64,000 nucleotides of DNA from a bacterium (GTDB lineage: Bacteria; Desulfobacterota; DSWW01), in contig JANQFG010000034.1 in assembly GCA_028277985.1 (NCBI GenBank), forward strand, positions 1 through 64,000, read 5' to 3'. Below the pieces are notes generated by a model. That model was not told where the DNA came from and did not search any database. It saw only the letters and a program-made list of their open reading frames with translations. Made by a program: the position numbers and the translations under genes. Positions 1-9,052 of this stretch are shown here, in pieces; the stretch's first letter is position 1; each line of letters begins with the position of its first letter.

Positions 1-179
1 TCCTTGTATTCACCCCGGGCGGCCCGCAGTTGATCTCCTTCGAAAAGCTCCCGAATCTCACGGTCGGTGCCTTCGTCACCGGAGAACCATCGCTTCACAC
101 GGGGCGACTCGGGATCGATCGCGGTCTCATCATTCAGGCCGCCGAACCAGTAGTCGAGTATGGTTTCAGGACGAGTCAT
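1..179 (-). CDS. DUF924 family protein (5' part only)
   Basis: Only the N-terminal 59 codons are inside the window; the gene runs off the left edge. The N-terminus contains ILDYWFGG followed by a Trp-Phe segment (VKRWFSGD), which fits the DUF924 family of small helical bacterial proteins. No biochemical role is firmly known for the family. The ATG is preceded by AAGAGG at a normal distance. It lies 105 nt downstream of the ATC-hydrolase-like gene on the same strand and may be the last gene of the TetR-led group. Confidence 0.75.
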   Translation of the reverse strand, partial: MTRPETILDYWFGGLNDETAIDPESPRVKRWFSGDEGTDREIRELFEGDQLRAARGEYK

Positions 180-284
180 CGTACATCCTCTTGCCTCAAT
201 CCCTCTTGGATGCAGGGAACGGGCCACAAGTTCTTGGGATGGATGACACAGCCTTTCGACTCAACTTCAGGGGGTATCTTGAGT

Positions 285-1022
285 CTATTGCCCTCTTGCC
301 GGAAACATATCCTGTCCATCCAACTTGAGCAAGGGGCTGCGAGGATCGATCGCCGCGAGGACAGACCAGAGTCTGCGATGGTCCTCCACACCGAATTCTC
401 GGGAGAATTGCTCCAGACCCTGGAGGATGGCCTTCTCGCCGTCTTCACCAAGGTGTTTTAAGATAACCTGAGAGAAGGAACGCAGAACGTCCACACAATG
501 AAAATCCCACGGTTTGAGCGCCTTCTTCTTCGCCCGCCTTCTTTTCACAAGAAACCTGCACAAATCCGGCAATCCGAGGCTCCAATCAAGATAGTTGAAC
601 TCGCAGAAGGTCGAACCGTCATTCAGGTTTCGAGGCACATCGAATCTCAACTCGCTGTTGAATCCCCGAAGAATGGCTTTGTCGATGTCCCGGCAGTAGA
701 TTCGACCCACGTCCGACATGTCGTGTTCTCTCCATATCTCGTGCCAGCCGCACTTTGTCGCCTTCACCCTGAAGTACGGCCTTCTTGATTCGATACGGAA
801 TTTGTTTCCCGTATCATCGGGATCTACCTCGATGTAGAGCAGATAGCCCAGCAAGTCATTGCGGCAACCATTTTCGAGTGCCGTTCTTGCCATCCTCTTG
901 CCCCTCCCTTCCCCATAGGCTTGAACAGCCTCCAACACAACCTCCTCCCCTTCTTTGCCGGAGCGGTCGAGAATCTCTCTGATCAGATATCCCAACAGGA
1001 GTGCCTGATGTTTCAACTCCAT
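285..1022 (-). CDS. L-2-amino-thiazoline-4-carboxylic acid (ATC) hydrolase-like protein
   Basis: A 245-residue soluble protein. The central block, with KCGWHEIW near residue 90, then YCRDIDKAILRGFN, a 'DVPRNLNDG' segment and CEFNY, fits the ATC_hydrolase family. The founding enzyme opens the thiazoline ring of ATC on the way to L-cysteine, but most family members are untested. It has a GGAGGAA ribosome site. It lies 22 nt downstream of the TetR gene, so the two are probably co-transcribed. A paralogue lies on the other side of TetR (1968-2588), so the locus has two divergent members of one family. The family call is fairly secure; the substrate is not known. Confidence 0.7.
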   Translation of the reverse strand: MELKHQALLLGYLIREILDRSGKEGEEVVLEAVQAYGEGRGKRMARTALENGCRNDLLGYLLYIEVDPDDTGNKFRIESRRPYFRVKATKCGWHEIWREHDMSDVGRIYCRDIDKAILRGFNSELRFDVPRNLNDGSTFCEFNYLDWSLGLPDLCRFLVKRRRAKKKALKPWDFHCVDVLRSFSQVILKHLGEDGEKAILQGLEQFSREFGVEDHRRLWSVLAAIDPRSPLLKLDGQDMFPARGQ

Positions 1023-1044
1023 AATGCGCTATTCCTCCAAGGCA

Positions 1045-1701
1045 TCATGACAACGTAGAAAGACCGTCCGTGTCTTCTTGTGAGGGTTTGAAAAGGTACG
1101 TTGAGATCATGTCGGCGAGCTCATCCAGCACAAGCTCCCGATTTATGTCGGGGGTCAGGAACTGGGTGGAATGTACGGTTCTTTCCATCGCGCCGTGGAC
1201 GACAAAGGCCGCCGCTTCCAGATTCTCGATCCTCAGGTCGTCTCTGAACAGATTCAGGATCGACAGGATGTAATTCAATTCCAGGGCTTTCGCTTCGTCG
1301 TAGAGCCTCTTCACGTCCGGATCGCTGTACCTCAACACGAGGGTCTCTCGATGAAACTCAGGGGAATGGTCATATGCATCGATGGCGCTCCGAACAATAT
1401 TGCCTATGATTTCCTTTTTGCCCAAGCCGTCAAACACACCCATCTTTTCCTGAGAGACTGCCCTAAGCAGGAATTGCTCGAGGTGTAACTTCAGAACCTC
1501 CAACAGGAGCACCTTCTTGTCGGAGAAGTAGGAATAGAAGGCGCCAACGGATATGCCGGCCTCGGCAGCGATCTCCCTCGAGTTCGTCCCGTGGAGGCCC
1601 TTGCGAGCAAAAAGGGCTTTGGCAACTTGAATGATGTGGCGTCTTGTCTCCACCGCCCTCTTCTGTTTCGGGACCCTCGTATTCTTCCTCTTGTCTGTCA
1701 T
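1045..1701 (-). CDS. TetR/AcrR family transcriptional regulator
   Basis: 218 residues with a classic N-terminal TetR DNA-binding domain: RRHIIQVAKALFARKG then TNSREIAAEAGISVGAFYSYF and SDKKVLL (about residues 20-65). The rest is the variable helical ligand-binding and dimerisation domain. A good site (GGAGGCAAACA) precedes the ATG. The gene is divergent from the ATC-hydrolase/AlaE/amidohydrolase operon, with about 265 AT-rich bases between, the usual layout of a local repressor. It probably controls that operon and itself; the ligand cannot be told from sequence. Confidence 0.92.
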   Translation of the reverse strand: MTDKRKNTRVPKQKRAVETRRHIIQVAKALFARKGLHGTNSREIAAEAGISVGAFYSYFSDKKVLLLEVLKLHLEQFLLRAVSQEKMGVFDGLGKKEIIGNIVRSAIDAYDHSPEFHRETLVLRYSDPDVKRLYDEAKALELNYILSILNLFRDDLRIENLEAAAFVVHGAMERTVHSTQFLTPDINRELVLDELADMISTYLFKPSQEDTDGLSTLS

Positions 1702-1865
1702 TGTTTGCCTCCAGCACGCAACGCCCGGTCACGAGAATTCGGAGAGATCTATCCGAAAAAATATGATCTATTATTCATTTTTTAACAGACTACTCCTCCA
1801 GAGTCAAGGCAAAGTATGAATATTTCTACTTATATTTCAATTAATTATAACAGAACTACGATAGT

Positions 1866-1877
1866 GAATATTTATTC
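1866..1877. promoter_or_regulatory. Candidate TetR operator
   Basis: GAATATTTATTC is a perfect inverted repeat (GAATA, 2-nt spacer, TATTC). It sits just upstream of the -35 box of the divergent operon. The half-site GAATATTT recurs at 1818-1825, and TATTCA occurs near 1771. Repeated half-sites in an otherwise AT-rich spacer next to a TetR gene suggest an operator, but this is inferred from position and symmetry only. Confidence 0.4.
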
Positions 1878-1885
1878 GTTTTTTA

Positions 1886-1915
1886 TTGACATTGGCAGAT
1901 TCTCCGTACTAGAAT
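1886..1915 (+). promoter_or_regulatory. Sigma70-type promoter for the ATC hydrolase/AlaE operon
   Basis: A consensus -35 TTGACA (1886-1891) and a good -10 TAGAAT (1910-1915) are separated by 18 nt. Transcription would start near 1922. It lies directly downstream of the candidate operator and points at the 1968-4610 operon. Confidence 0.65.
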
Positions 1916-1967
1916 CATCTCTGATCCCTCGGGACCCACGATGGATAAGACTGCGGGAGAAGTGCCC

Positions 1968-2588
1968 ATGAAGAAGGACAAGGAATTCACGCGGAACTTG
2001 GGATTTTGCGAGCCCACGCTGGTGGAACGATTCGGTGAGGACAAAGCGGAGGCGATTCTTCAAGAAGCCGCCCGACTCTATGACGAACTGAGACCGAGCA
2101 TTCCCAGCTTCAAGTCAGCGGGCAATCGCCTGCTGTTCAAGATGATGGTCTTTGTTTTGCCGCTATACCGAGCGCTTGTTCAAGAGACATCCAAAGACGA
2201 GGCATTCAACATTACGCGGGAATGCTTTTTCAAGTCCCTGGACGCAGGCTTCCAAACATCGCGGGTTTTGAGAACAGTTCACAGGACCCCTTTCCTGCTC
2301 CGGATGTTCAGGAGGTGGTTTATCCGGAACATCAACACCGCCGACGAACCGGACGGCTGGAAGTACTCGAAACTCACCTTTGGGAAAGGGTTCTTGTACG
2401 GCTTCTCTGTGGAACGATGTGGAATTCACACCTTCTTCAATCAGCAGGGTGCCCCGGAACTCGTCCAAATCATGTGCGAAGGCGATCACTACGTGATGAA
2501 GTATTTTCCGAAAGGAGTATGCTTGACACGCAAGCAGACCATCGCCGAGGGTGCGGAGTCCTGTGATTTTCACTACGATTTTGAATAG
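1968..2588 (+). CDS. ATC hydrolase family protein, second paralogue
   Basis: About 206 residues. The C-terminal half is the ATC_hydrolase signature region: CGIHTFFNQQGAPEL, a CEGDHYVMKYF block and a final CDFHY. An in-frame ATG at 1941 has no clear ribosome site and would leave a leader of only about 20 nt from the predicted promoter; the ATG at 1968 has GGGAG eight bases upstream, so I chose it. It is the first gene of an operon with an AlaE-type exporter and an amidohydrolase. This fits processing of a small cyclic amino-acid derivative followed by export of the product, but the actual reaction is unknown. Confidence 0.75.
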   Translation: MKKDKEFTRNLGFCEPTLVERFGEDKAEAILQEAARLYDELRPSIPSFKSAGNRLLFKMMVFVLPLYRALVQETSKDEAFNITRECFFKSLDAGFQTSRVLRTVHRTPFLLRMFRRWFIRNINTADEPDGWKYSKLTFGKGFLYGFSVERCGIHTFFNQQGAPELVQIMCEGDHYVMKYFPKGVCLTRKQTIAEGAESCDFHYDFE

Positions 2589-2638
2589 AAGGCCGGGCCG
2601 ACAGCAAAGGGCCCGGTCAGACCTTGGGATGGCTGTGC

Positions 2639-3226
2639 ATGAGAATCAAAGACGTCCTTACGAAACATCGCATGTTTCTCATAAAGGATCCCCTCGTAGG
2701 ACTCTTGGGGGCCGAGAGATTTGAGACGCTCAGAGAGTCTCGGGTCTACAGATTCATCGTCGACGCCTTCGCGATGAACGCTTTCTCCATCGCAATCTGT
2801 ACACCCAACGAGCTTCTAATAGCCGGAATGGACTTCGACGAATACGTAAGAACCCGACTGACAGCCATCGTGCTCAACACGCTCACCGGCAGGCCGTACG
2901 GTGTATGGAGGGACTGGCTTGTAAGGAAGCTGAAAATCGGCACGGAGACCTCGTCGGGAATCAAATACCTCGGGGATACCACTGCGTTCATAGGTTTCCA
3001 ATTGCCTCTGTACTGGTTGAGCATGATGCTGGGTGGGGCGGAGCTGATCGAAATGATCAGCGCGTCGACGACGCTGACCGTTGTTGCGGGACTGACCGGC
3101 AGGCCTTACGGTGTCTGGCTTGACAAATTCCGCAATGAGTGCGGTCTGACAACAGAGAAGCATTCAGAGAATACCAATCAAATCAGAGGGTGTGATGCCT
3201 GTCAGACAGAACCTCGCGTTTGTTAA
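2639..3226 (+). CDS. alaE: AlaE-type L-alanine exporter family membrane protein
   Basis: 195 residues with the AlaE layout: an N-terminal segment, then VDAFAMNAFSIAI, RLTAIVLNTLTGRPYGVWRD, a hydrophobic TTAFIGFQLPLYWLS stretch and a second TGRPYGVWLD copy near the C-terminus, giving four membrane segments. E. coli AlaE is a small inner-membrane exporter of L-alanine. The duplicated GRPYGVW motif marks two similar halves. A 15-codon longer start is the TTG at 2624, but the ATG at 2639 is the more usual choice. The Cys-containing tail beyond residue 170 is not typical. It overlaps the next gene by 32 nt. Its setting suggests the exported amino acid is a product of the flanking hydrolases. Confidence 0.8.
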   Translation: MRIKDVLTKHRMFLIKDPLVGLLGAERFETLRESRVYRFIVDAFAMNAFSIAICTPNELLIAGMDFDEYVRTRLTAIVLNTLTGRPYGVWRDWLVRKLKIGTETSSGIKYLGDTTAFIGFQLPLYWLSMMLGGAELIEMISASTTLTVVAGLTGRPYGVWLDKFRNECGLTTEKHSENTNQIRGCDACQTEPRVC

Positions 3227-4610
3227 CTGCAATGTGATTGACGGGGATATCGATTCAGAAGTCATTCAAGATGCGGTTATTCTCGTGAGAAACAGGGTCG
3301 AAGACGAAGGCAAAGCAGGAAGAATCGAAGCGGTGGCCGGAAAGGAGGATGTCGAGATCCCTCCCGGCTATCGGGTAATCGACCTCGAGGGGAAGTATGT
3401 CATGCCGGGGTTGATCAACGCACATGCCCATTTGATTGGTAGTGGGAAACCTCGTAACACGAGAACACCTGCGGCCAGGAGGAGGCTGGCCGAGTTTCTT
3501 GGAACAAGAGTGGGCAGGGCCATTGCCCTGAAATGGATCAGACAGAACGCCCGCAATGCCTTGCACGCCGGGGTTACCACAGTCCGAACCGTGGGGGATC
3601 CACACGCGTACAGCATCCCCATAAGAAGAGAAGTCGAAGACGGAAGGATGATTGGACCTAGGATTCTCGCAGCAGGGAAGATCATTGCTTCATCAGGGGG
3701 GCACGGGGCGGATTTCTTGGCCTATGTTGCCGACTCCCCCTGGGAAGCCCGAAAAGCGGTGCGAAAGGCTATTCAGGATGGGGCAGACTTCATCAAGATC
3801 GCAAGCACAGGAGGCGTATCGGATTCGGAAAGGATCGGTGAAGCGGGGCGTCCCGAGATGACCCTGGAAGAAATATCAGCGGCGTGCGACGAGGCGCATC
3901 GAGCAGGCCTGAAGGTCGCGAGCCATGTTCACAGCACGTTTGGAGTACGCGAGGCACTCTTGGGAGGGGTAGACACCGTAGAGCACGGAGCCGACCTGAA
4001 TGACGATCTTATCCGGTTGTTCAAGAATAACCCGCGAAGCCTGATGGGATATTCCGCCCTGGTACCAACGCTGTCGGTGATCATCAATGTCACCGATCAT
4101 GATACGAGATACACGCGATTCACGCCGGTACAATATGAGAATGGCACTATCATACGAGATCGCATGATCAATGCCTTTCGCAAAGGCCTGGAAGGCGGGG
4201 TCAAGATAGGCGTCGGCAACGACGCGGGCGTAGTTCTCACCCCCCACTATGATGTGTGGAAGGAATTGTTACACTTTGTTGAATATGGGAACATGACCCC
4301 CAGACAGGCCATTTTCCATGCCACGAAATGCAACGCCGAAATACTTGGAATCGACAACGTAACAGGCACAATCAAAGCCGGCAAATCGGCCGACTTCGTT
4401 GTCCTGGAAGAAGACCCGACAGAGAATCTGGCTCTTTTGTCAAAACCGTCCATGGTCGTTGTGTTCGGGCACGTCATCGAGAACCCGACCGTGAGGCGAG
4501 TCAGGGAAGTGGACGCAGCTTCACATGGGGAGTCGAAATCCATGGGATGCGTCAATAGGTCTCCATCGGGCGTCACTCACCCGCCGAGAATGAAGAACCC
4601 GGTTCTTTGA
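3195..4610 (+). CDS. Metal-dependent amidohydrolase (imidazolonepropionase-like)
   Basis: 471 residues of the amidohydrolase superfamily TIM barrel. Visible ligands are the HAH pair in GLINAHAHL (about residues 77 and 79), a Lys in DFIKIASTGG (about 201), His residues in KVASHVHS (about 244-246), His in TVEHGAD (about 264) and the Asp in VGNDAGV. These are typical of binuclear enzymes that cut cyclic amides, peptidic prolyl or other acyl-amino bonds. A GTG lies one codon upstream; the ATG with GAGGG before it is preferred. It is the third gene of the TetR-flanked operon and overlaps the exporter, so its substrate is probably an amino-acid conjugate or ring. Confidence 0.88.
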   Translation: MPVRQNLAFVNCNVIDGDIDSEVIQDAVILVRNRVEDEGKAGRIEAVAGKEDVEIPPGYRVIDLEGKYVMPGLINAHAHLIGSGKPRNTRTPAARRRLAEFLGTRVGRAIALKWIRQNARNALHAGVTTVRTVGDPHAYSIPIRREVEDGRMIGPRILAAGKIIASSGGHGADFLAYVADSPWEARKAVRKAIQDGADFIKIASTGGVSDSERIGEAGRPEMTLEEISAACDEAHRAGLKVASHVHSTFGVREALLGGVDTVEHGADLNDDLIRLFKNNPRSLMGYSALVPTLSVIINVTDHDTRYTRFTPVQYENGTIIRDRMINAFRKGLEGGVKIGVGNDAGVVLTPHYDVWKELLHFVEYGNMTPRQAIFHATKCNAEILGIDNVTGTIKAGKSADFVVLEEDPTENLALLSKPSMVVVFGHVIENPTVRRVREVDAASHGESKSMGCVNRSPSGVTHPPRMKNPVL

Positions 4611-4621
4611 AGCCCTCGGAG

Positions 4622-5680
4622 TCATTTCGCTGCGTTGGCGACTACGACATCGTAGATCCCCCTCATTTGCGGCAGTTTCGTTGCGCAGGCTGCCGGCCAT
4701 GCTCTCATCTGTTGTTCCGCATCTGTCTTCCCGAACTCATAGGAAGCCTCATACTTCTGAACGAGCGCTTCGCGGGTTGCCGGCGGCAGGGACGATATTC
4801 TCGACGTCGCATCCTGTCTGACTTCAACGCCCGACGGATCACCGCAGGCGTCCGCCCAGGCCTGGTAGCGGGCTGCGTTCTTTACCACGCCCCCCAAAGG
4901 AGAAATGCGAGGGCTCTTCCCCTGCCTCGTGCATTCCTTGCTCTGGTTTCTGTCTACCGTATGCAGGCAATCTATCACCTGGCCCGCAGAGTCGGTAATC
5001 ATCTGCGATGATGCGGCGGCTTTCTCTTTCGTGCCTTTTGTCTTCGCCTTCCCATGAACAATACACCACTTCTCCTCGGAGTAGTTCTTCGGGTTTTCGC
5101 AATCGATTTTCATCACTCCACCACTGCGGCCCCTGGCCGGCTTTGGTGATTTCTTCGTCGACTGCGCGTCGGCCGTCTGCTTGGTGGAGGATGCACCTGG
5201 GGAATGGGTGCTCTTTGCGTCCGCCGCCTGAAACGTGGACGATCGCTCGACCACCCAGTTCTGATTCCGGATGTACCCGGTGTAGACCTCCTCCACTGCA
5301 CGAGCGTTGCAGCCCGCTGCCTTGCGCTGTTCCAGGACTCGCTCGTACTCCTGGTCATACGCTTGGATGTAGTGATCCAGAACACTCGGTGTCTTTGCGA
5401 ATCGAACCGCGATCATCGTTTGAGCGTTCTCGCGGAATACGGGATCCCTTGCTCCTCCGCATGCCTTGATATTCGCATCCGCTCTTGCGGCCTGAAGCCA
5501 AGCCCCATCCTGGATTGCCTTTGCGTGTAGATCCTCCTTGCCGAGTTTCGGGATGCTGGCGACCTGTGCCCCTCCGCCGGCCCTCGGCGAGGTCGGCATG
5601 GCCCAGAGAAAGCACAAGGCCAAGATCGTCAGAGCAGACAGGGAGAGGCGACGAGAGGAACGCACACTTATCTCGCACAT
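4622..5680 (-). CDS. Secreted Cys-containing protein of unknown function
   Basis: 352 residues. The N-terminus is a Sec signal peptide: an Arg-rich start, hydrophobic LSALTILALCFLWAM and a probable cut near residue 34 (SPRA/GGG). The mature part has eight Cys (KACGG, AGCN, IDCEN, WCIVH, IDCLH, ECTRQ, DACGD, AACAT), an even number that suggests disulfides in the periplasm. A Ser/Thr/Lys-rich linker lies near residues 150-190. The ATG has AAGGAG upstream. I recognise no family. It points away from the next secreted protein at 6150 and converges with the amidohydrolase, leaving an 11-nt gap. Confidence 0.7.
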   Translation of the reverse strand: MCEISVRSSRRLSLSALTILALCFLWAMPTSPRAGGGAQVASIPKLGKEDLHAKAIQDGAWLQAARADANIKACGGARDPVFRENAQTMIAVRFAKTPSVLDHYIQAYDQEYERVLEQRKAAGCNARAVEEVYTGYIRNQNWVVERSSTFQAADAKSTHSPGASSTKQTADAQSTKKSPKPARGRSGGVMKIDCENPKNYSEEKWCIVHGKAKTKGTKEKAAASSQMITDSAGQVIDCLHTVDRNQSKECTRQGKSPRISPLGGVVKNAARYQAWADACGDPSGVEVRQDATSRISSLPPATREALVQKYEASYEFGKTDAEQQMRAWPAACATKLPQMRGIYDVVVANAAK

Positions 5681-6149
5681 TTCCTTCTCCTTCGAGTTGA
5701 AGCCGCCCAGGGTCGGAGCGGTCCAGATGTCTCGGTCCCGGCACCGGTGAGTCGCCCAACGGAATGATACAAACGCGGTTCAAATCACTGGCCGGATTTC
5801 GGTCTGATCAGGTGTAGCGGATGCGAGAGGCGAAGTACCGTTCTGACCTGCCGGGCGGCCGGTTCATGAAATATTCCCCTCCTATCGGTACTCGAGGCGG
5901 AATCCGCAAATCTCAAAGTTGTGATGTATTCTGGACGGCTAATGGTGCAGACGCTGGCACTCGGCATGGCGAGCGTGACGGCTGCACGAAATCACTCAAG
6001 GGATGCGGGGGATGCCTTCGTCGCCGAGACCATCACGCCTGGTAGAACAATGCCGCCTGTCTGGGGGTCGAGCCATGAGTCATATTATTTCGAACCATCA
6101 TCCAAAAGTTGTATACCTCCTCAAGAGACAAGAACTTGGGAGGGACCCC
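5681..6149. other. Intergenic region, divergent, nothing clear
   Basis: 469 bases between two divergent secreted-protein genes. Short open frames here have no ribosome site or protein-like composition. No strong sigma70 promoter or repeat was found by eye. Confidence 0.5.
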
Positions 6150-8105
6150 ATGTCACGACAACAAAGAACAATTCGGTGCCGGTTTCCGGCGGCTTTGCTC
6201 TTCTTCTATACTCTCTCCATCATCGTTTCAGGGCCGGTTTACGCGACGACCTATCAGGCTGAAAGTTCTACCGCGCCCGTGGCCCCTTCGGCGGGCATGG
6301 ACCTGGCGGGCATTCCCTTTGTTCTGCTTCAGTTCAAGTATCAGCCGGCCACCTTCAGTGAAAATGATGTGCTGGCGTGGACCCAACGACAAGTCCAGCA
6401 CGATCAGGGTGTGTATACCCGGGTCGGCCGCCTCGAGCAGGCACGAAAGCAACTAGAGGAGACAACCCTGAAGCGGGATCAGGCACCCAACGCAAGCATG
6501 AAGAAGAGCTACGACTATCAAATCGAAGCCCAGAAGAAACAAATCAAACTCCAGGAAGCACAGATTGAAGAATCCATGACGGGTGTGGTGTTCGATCGCT
6601 CCGAGGTCGAGAACCGCGAACCCAGGTTCGCGGCCCAACAGCTCAAGTCCAAGTACAGTGAACACCTCGCAAGAGTCGCTGCCGCTCTTCCGGATCGCTA
6701 CACGCTCGAGTTCTCGAACCCGGTGGCGAACTACGATTATGACTTTGACGCCGGCATACTCTACAACAAAGTGAATACCTGGGCCCCCTGTGAAATGTAC
6801 CCAGGCGAGTTGTGCCTGCCCAACGGTTGGGGGAGTCATTTTTTCGCTACACTCATTACCACGGAACAACTCAAGAATCTGCCGGATTTCGCTGGTTACT
6901 TCCTGCTATCCCCGCCGCGAGCGCCCTTCCCGGACCCGATGAACCCGAATCCCTACGGCTTTCCACAGTCGGTCCTGGGTGGCGGTTTGGGCCGGACGCT
7001 GCTGGCGATCGACCACCACATCGGCATCCCTTATCTGAAGATGGAGGCCGGCGAAGCGGAATCCATGATTCGGCGCCCGACCCTGTCCCCCGCCGACGTC
7101 TCCGCTCAGAAGCAATTGCCCGGGTGCTGGGCAACCAGGGATTGCGCATTCGTCGGTGTGATTGATTTCACGGTGACCGGGCTTCGGATGAAGCCGCGGC
7201 CCGTCATTGTCGCAAGCCTTCAGACAGTGAAGATATTCGAGCCCCAGGGGAAATCGCTCAGAGCTTACAGAGCGGGCGACTTCCTGTCGATCGGAGCGGT
7301 TCAAGCAGCTGCGAAAACAAAGGCGCAGGAGGAGAAGGCCGCCCAGGAGAAGGCGGCTGCGGAAGAAGCCGCGCGCTACGCAGACTTCGATATCCTGGGG
7401 ATCAAGCTCGGTATGTCGCTCGAAGACGTCGACAAGATCGTACGACAGCACATGAAACCCACCTCCGAGTATCGCCACGAGAGGCAGAACGAAGTGCCCC
7501 CGTTTGGGGCAAAACCCTTCGACAGGGCCATAGCGTACATTCGCATGAAGGATGCCGCACCGGCCGGACAGAAAGAGAGCAGCCGGTACTGGACGGAAGC
7601 TGTTCCCGAAGAGGTCATCACCGTCACGGTGGAAAGATCCGCCGATGGAAAGGACGAAGTGCTTGGAGTCCGGCGGTGGCTGCAACTTCCGAAAAACGCC
7701 CACCCCGACGCGATCGGCAATTCTCTTCGCGAGAAATACGGCAAGCCGGAGCGGGAACAGGGGTCGACTGCGACCTGGGGAAAGGTGAGTGGGGGCCCAT
7801 GTCGTCCGAGCGCCGGAACGAGCTTTGGCCACCTGTGGGAGTTACGGGCGGGCCAGGCCATACCGGGCCATGCAAAGGGCAACTTCTACTACTCGGTTCG
7901 AGCGATCAGCACGAAAAGCTCGAGATGGAAGCGCTTGCCGGACGAAACCGGGTTCGAAACCTGCGGGCCGGCAATCCAGGCGAGCTACTCAGGACGGCTG
8001 GAGGTAGTGCTTACCGACTACAAACGCTACTTCGAGCGTTACAGCGAACTGTTCGTTTCCGGAAGCAAGAGCAAAGAAGAAGAGGCCTTTGACATCGATC
8101 TGTGA
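6150..8105 (+). CDS. Large secreted protein with coiled-coil and C-terminal DILGIxLGM domain, unknown function
   Basis: 651 residues. The frame is open from 6003, but the ATG at 6150 has GGGAGGGA just upstream and starts a normal Sec signal (FPAALLFFYTLSIIVSG, cut near VYA/TT). Next comes a Gln/Lys/Glu-rich coiled-coil (about residues 90-145), a central domain, an Ala/Glu/Lys linker (AAQEKAAAEEAA, about 400) and a C-terminal domain opening with DILGIKLGMSLEDV, a motif I have seen in periplasmic proteins of unknown role. It stops 8 nt before a convergent secreted coiled-coil protein. No catalytic motif was recognised. Confidence 0.75.
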   Translation: MSRQQRTIRCRFPAALLFFYTLSIIVSGPVYATTYQAESSTAPVAPSAGMDLAGIPFVLLQFKYQPATFSENDVLAWTQRQVQHDQGVYTRVGRLEQARKQLEETTLKRDQAPNASMKKSYDYQIEAQKKQIKLQEAQIEESMTGVVFDRSEVENREPRFAAQQLKSKYSEHLARVAAALPDRYTLEFSNPVANYDYDFDAGILYNKVNTWAPCEMYPGELCLPNGWGSHFFATLITTEQLKNLPDFAGYFLLSPPRAPFPDPMNPNPYGFPQSVLGGGLGRTLLAIDHHIGIPYLKMEAGEAESMIRRPTLSPADVSAQKQLPGCWATRDCAFVGVIDFTVTGLRMKPRPVIVASLQTVKIFEPQGKSLRAYRAGDFLSIGAVQAAAKTKAQEEKAAQEKAAAEEAARYADFDILGIKLGMSLEDVDKIVRQHMKPTSEYRHERQNEVPPFGAKPFDRAIAYIRMKDAAPAGQKESSRYWTEAVPEEVITVTVERSADGKDEVLGVRRWLQLPKNAHPDAIGNSLREKYGKPEREQGSTATWGKVSGGPCRPSAGTSFGHLWELRAGQAIPGHAKGNFYYSVRAISTKSSRWKRLPDETGFETCGPAIQASYSGRLEVVLTDYKRYFERYSELFVSGSKSKEEEAFDIDL

Positions 8106-8113
8106 AATCGCTG

Positions 8114-8791
8114 TTAGAGATCATCACTGTTCATGATGGTTTTGTATTCCTCTGAACTGGTTATCGTCCGGAGATCTTCCTGATAACGCCAATGCGCTCG
8201 TTGGCGAGCCTCCCAGTATCGATCGATCAAATCGTTCTTTTGCTCTTTGTGTTTCTTGCTAAAGTAATACTTTGCGGCCAGCTTTTCCGTGTTTTTCGCA
8301 ATCCCCAGGTTTCTGTATTTCTTTTTGTACTCTTTGTTGATCCTTTGTTTCGCTGCGGCTGTCTCTGCAGATTCCAACGCCGCCTGTTGCTGCTCTTTCA
8401 GCAGTTCCTTCTGCTCGAGATAGTCCTGCTCGATTTCCTCCATCAATTCTTGCCTTTCTTCAGGCATTGCGTCTGTCAACTCCTGGCGCTCTGTCAGATA
8501 ACTCTCATATAGGCCTACCTTCTGATTTCTGTATTCCTCAGCTTTCATGTTCTTTACGGCTGTGAGGGCTTCCAGCTGCTTCTTCGTCGGCGTTGACGGA
8601 CTCATTTCCAAATCTTGATCCCCGGTGTATTCCGGAACATTGAGGATTTCGCTGTCTCCCGGAGAGGCACCGGGCTTGGGTTTCGGTCTTTCGAGATCCG
8701 GGCCCAGCCGGGGAATACCCGCCTGGGCCCAAACCGTCGCGGCGATGAACAGCGTGACCACCGAGACCCAGCCTGTTTTGAACGTTCTCAT
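8114..8791 (-). CDS. Small secreted coiled-coil protein
   Basis: About 225 residues from the ATG at 8791, which gives a clean signal peptide (WVSVVTLFIAATVWAQA). Longer in-frame starts to 8869 only add polar residues before it. After a Pro-rich linker (PKPKPGASPG) the rest is Glu/Lys/Gln-rich and predicted helical (QELTDAMPEERQELMEEIEQ), with no Cys. It is probably a periplasmic coiled-coil. Function unknown. It converges tightly on the 6150-8105 gene, and the two may share a theme (both secreted, both coiled-coil). Confidence 0.7.
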   Translation of the reverse strand: MRTFKTGWVSVVTLFIAATVWAQAGIPRLGPDLERPKPKPGASPGDSEILNVPEYTGDQDLEMSPSTPTKKQLEALTAVKNMKAEEYRNQKVGLYESYLTERQELTDAMPEERQELMEEIEQDYLEQKELLKEQQQAALESAETAAAKQRINKEYKKKYRNLGIAKNTEKLAAKYYFSKKHKEQKNDLIDRYWEARQRAHWRYQEDLRTITSSEEYKTIMNSDDL

Positions 8792-9052
8792 TGCCCTGGG
8801 CTCTTGATTTGATTCCGGGTTACTGCCCATATTGCTATGAGCCGGTACAAGGCTTGGACCGATGTCCAAACGCTTGTGCCCTCACATTTTCGATGAGAAT
8901 CCAGGACCCCAGGGTTCACGTGTTTCAGGGTACGAACGGCCCTTCGCCTTGCAACTCGAAGCTTTCGCGTAGGCCCTACTGCTTCTCGTTTCCCCCGCAC
9001 TTGGCGAGAAGCACGTAATGAGCCAGGCGCGGCGTCTCCATGGCGGGTTCGT

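Noticed and set aside
4593..4607. Terminator hairpin at the end of the amidohydrolase gene
   Set aside because: AAGAACC/GGTTCTT is inside the coding region with almost no loop and no T run.
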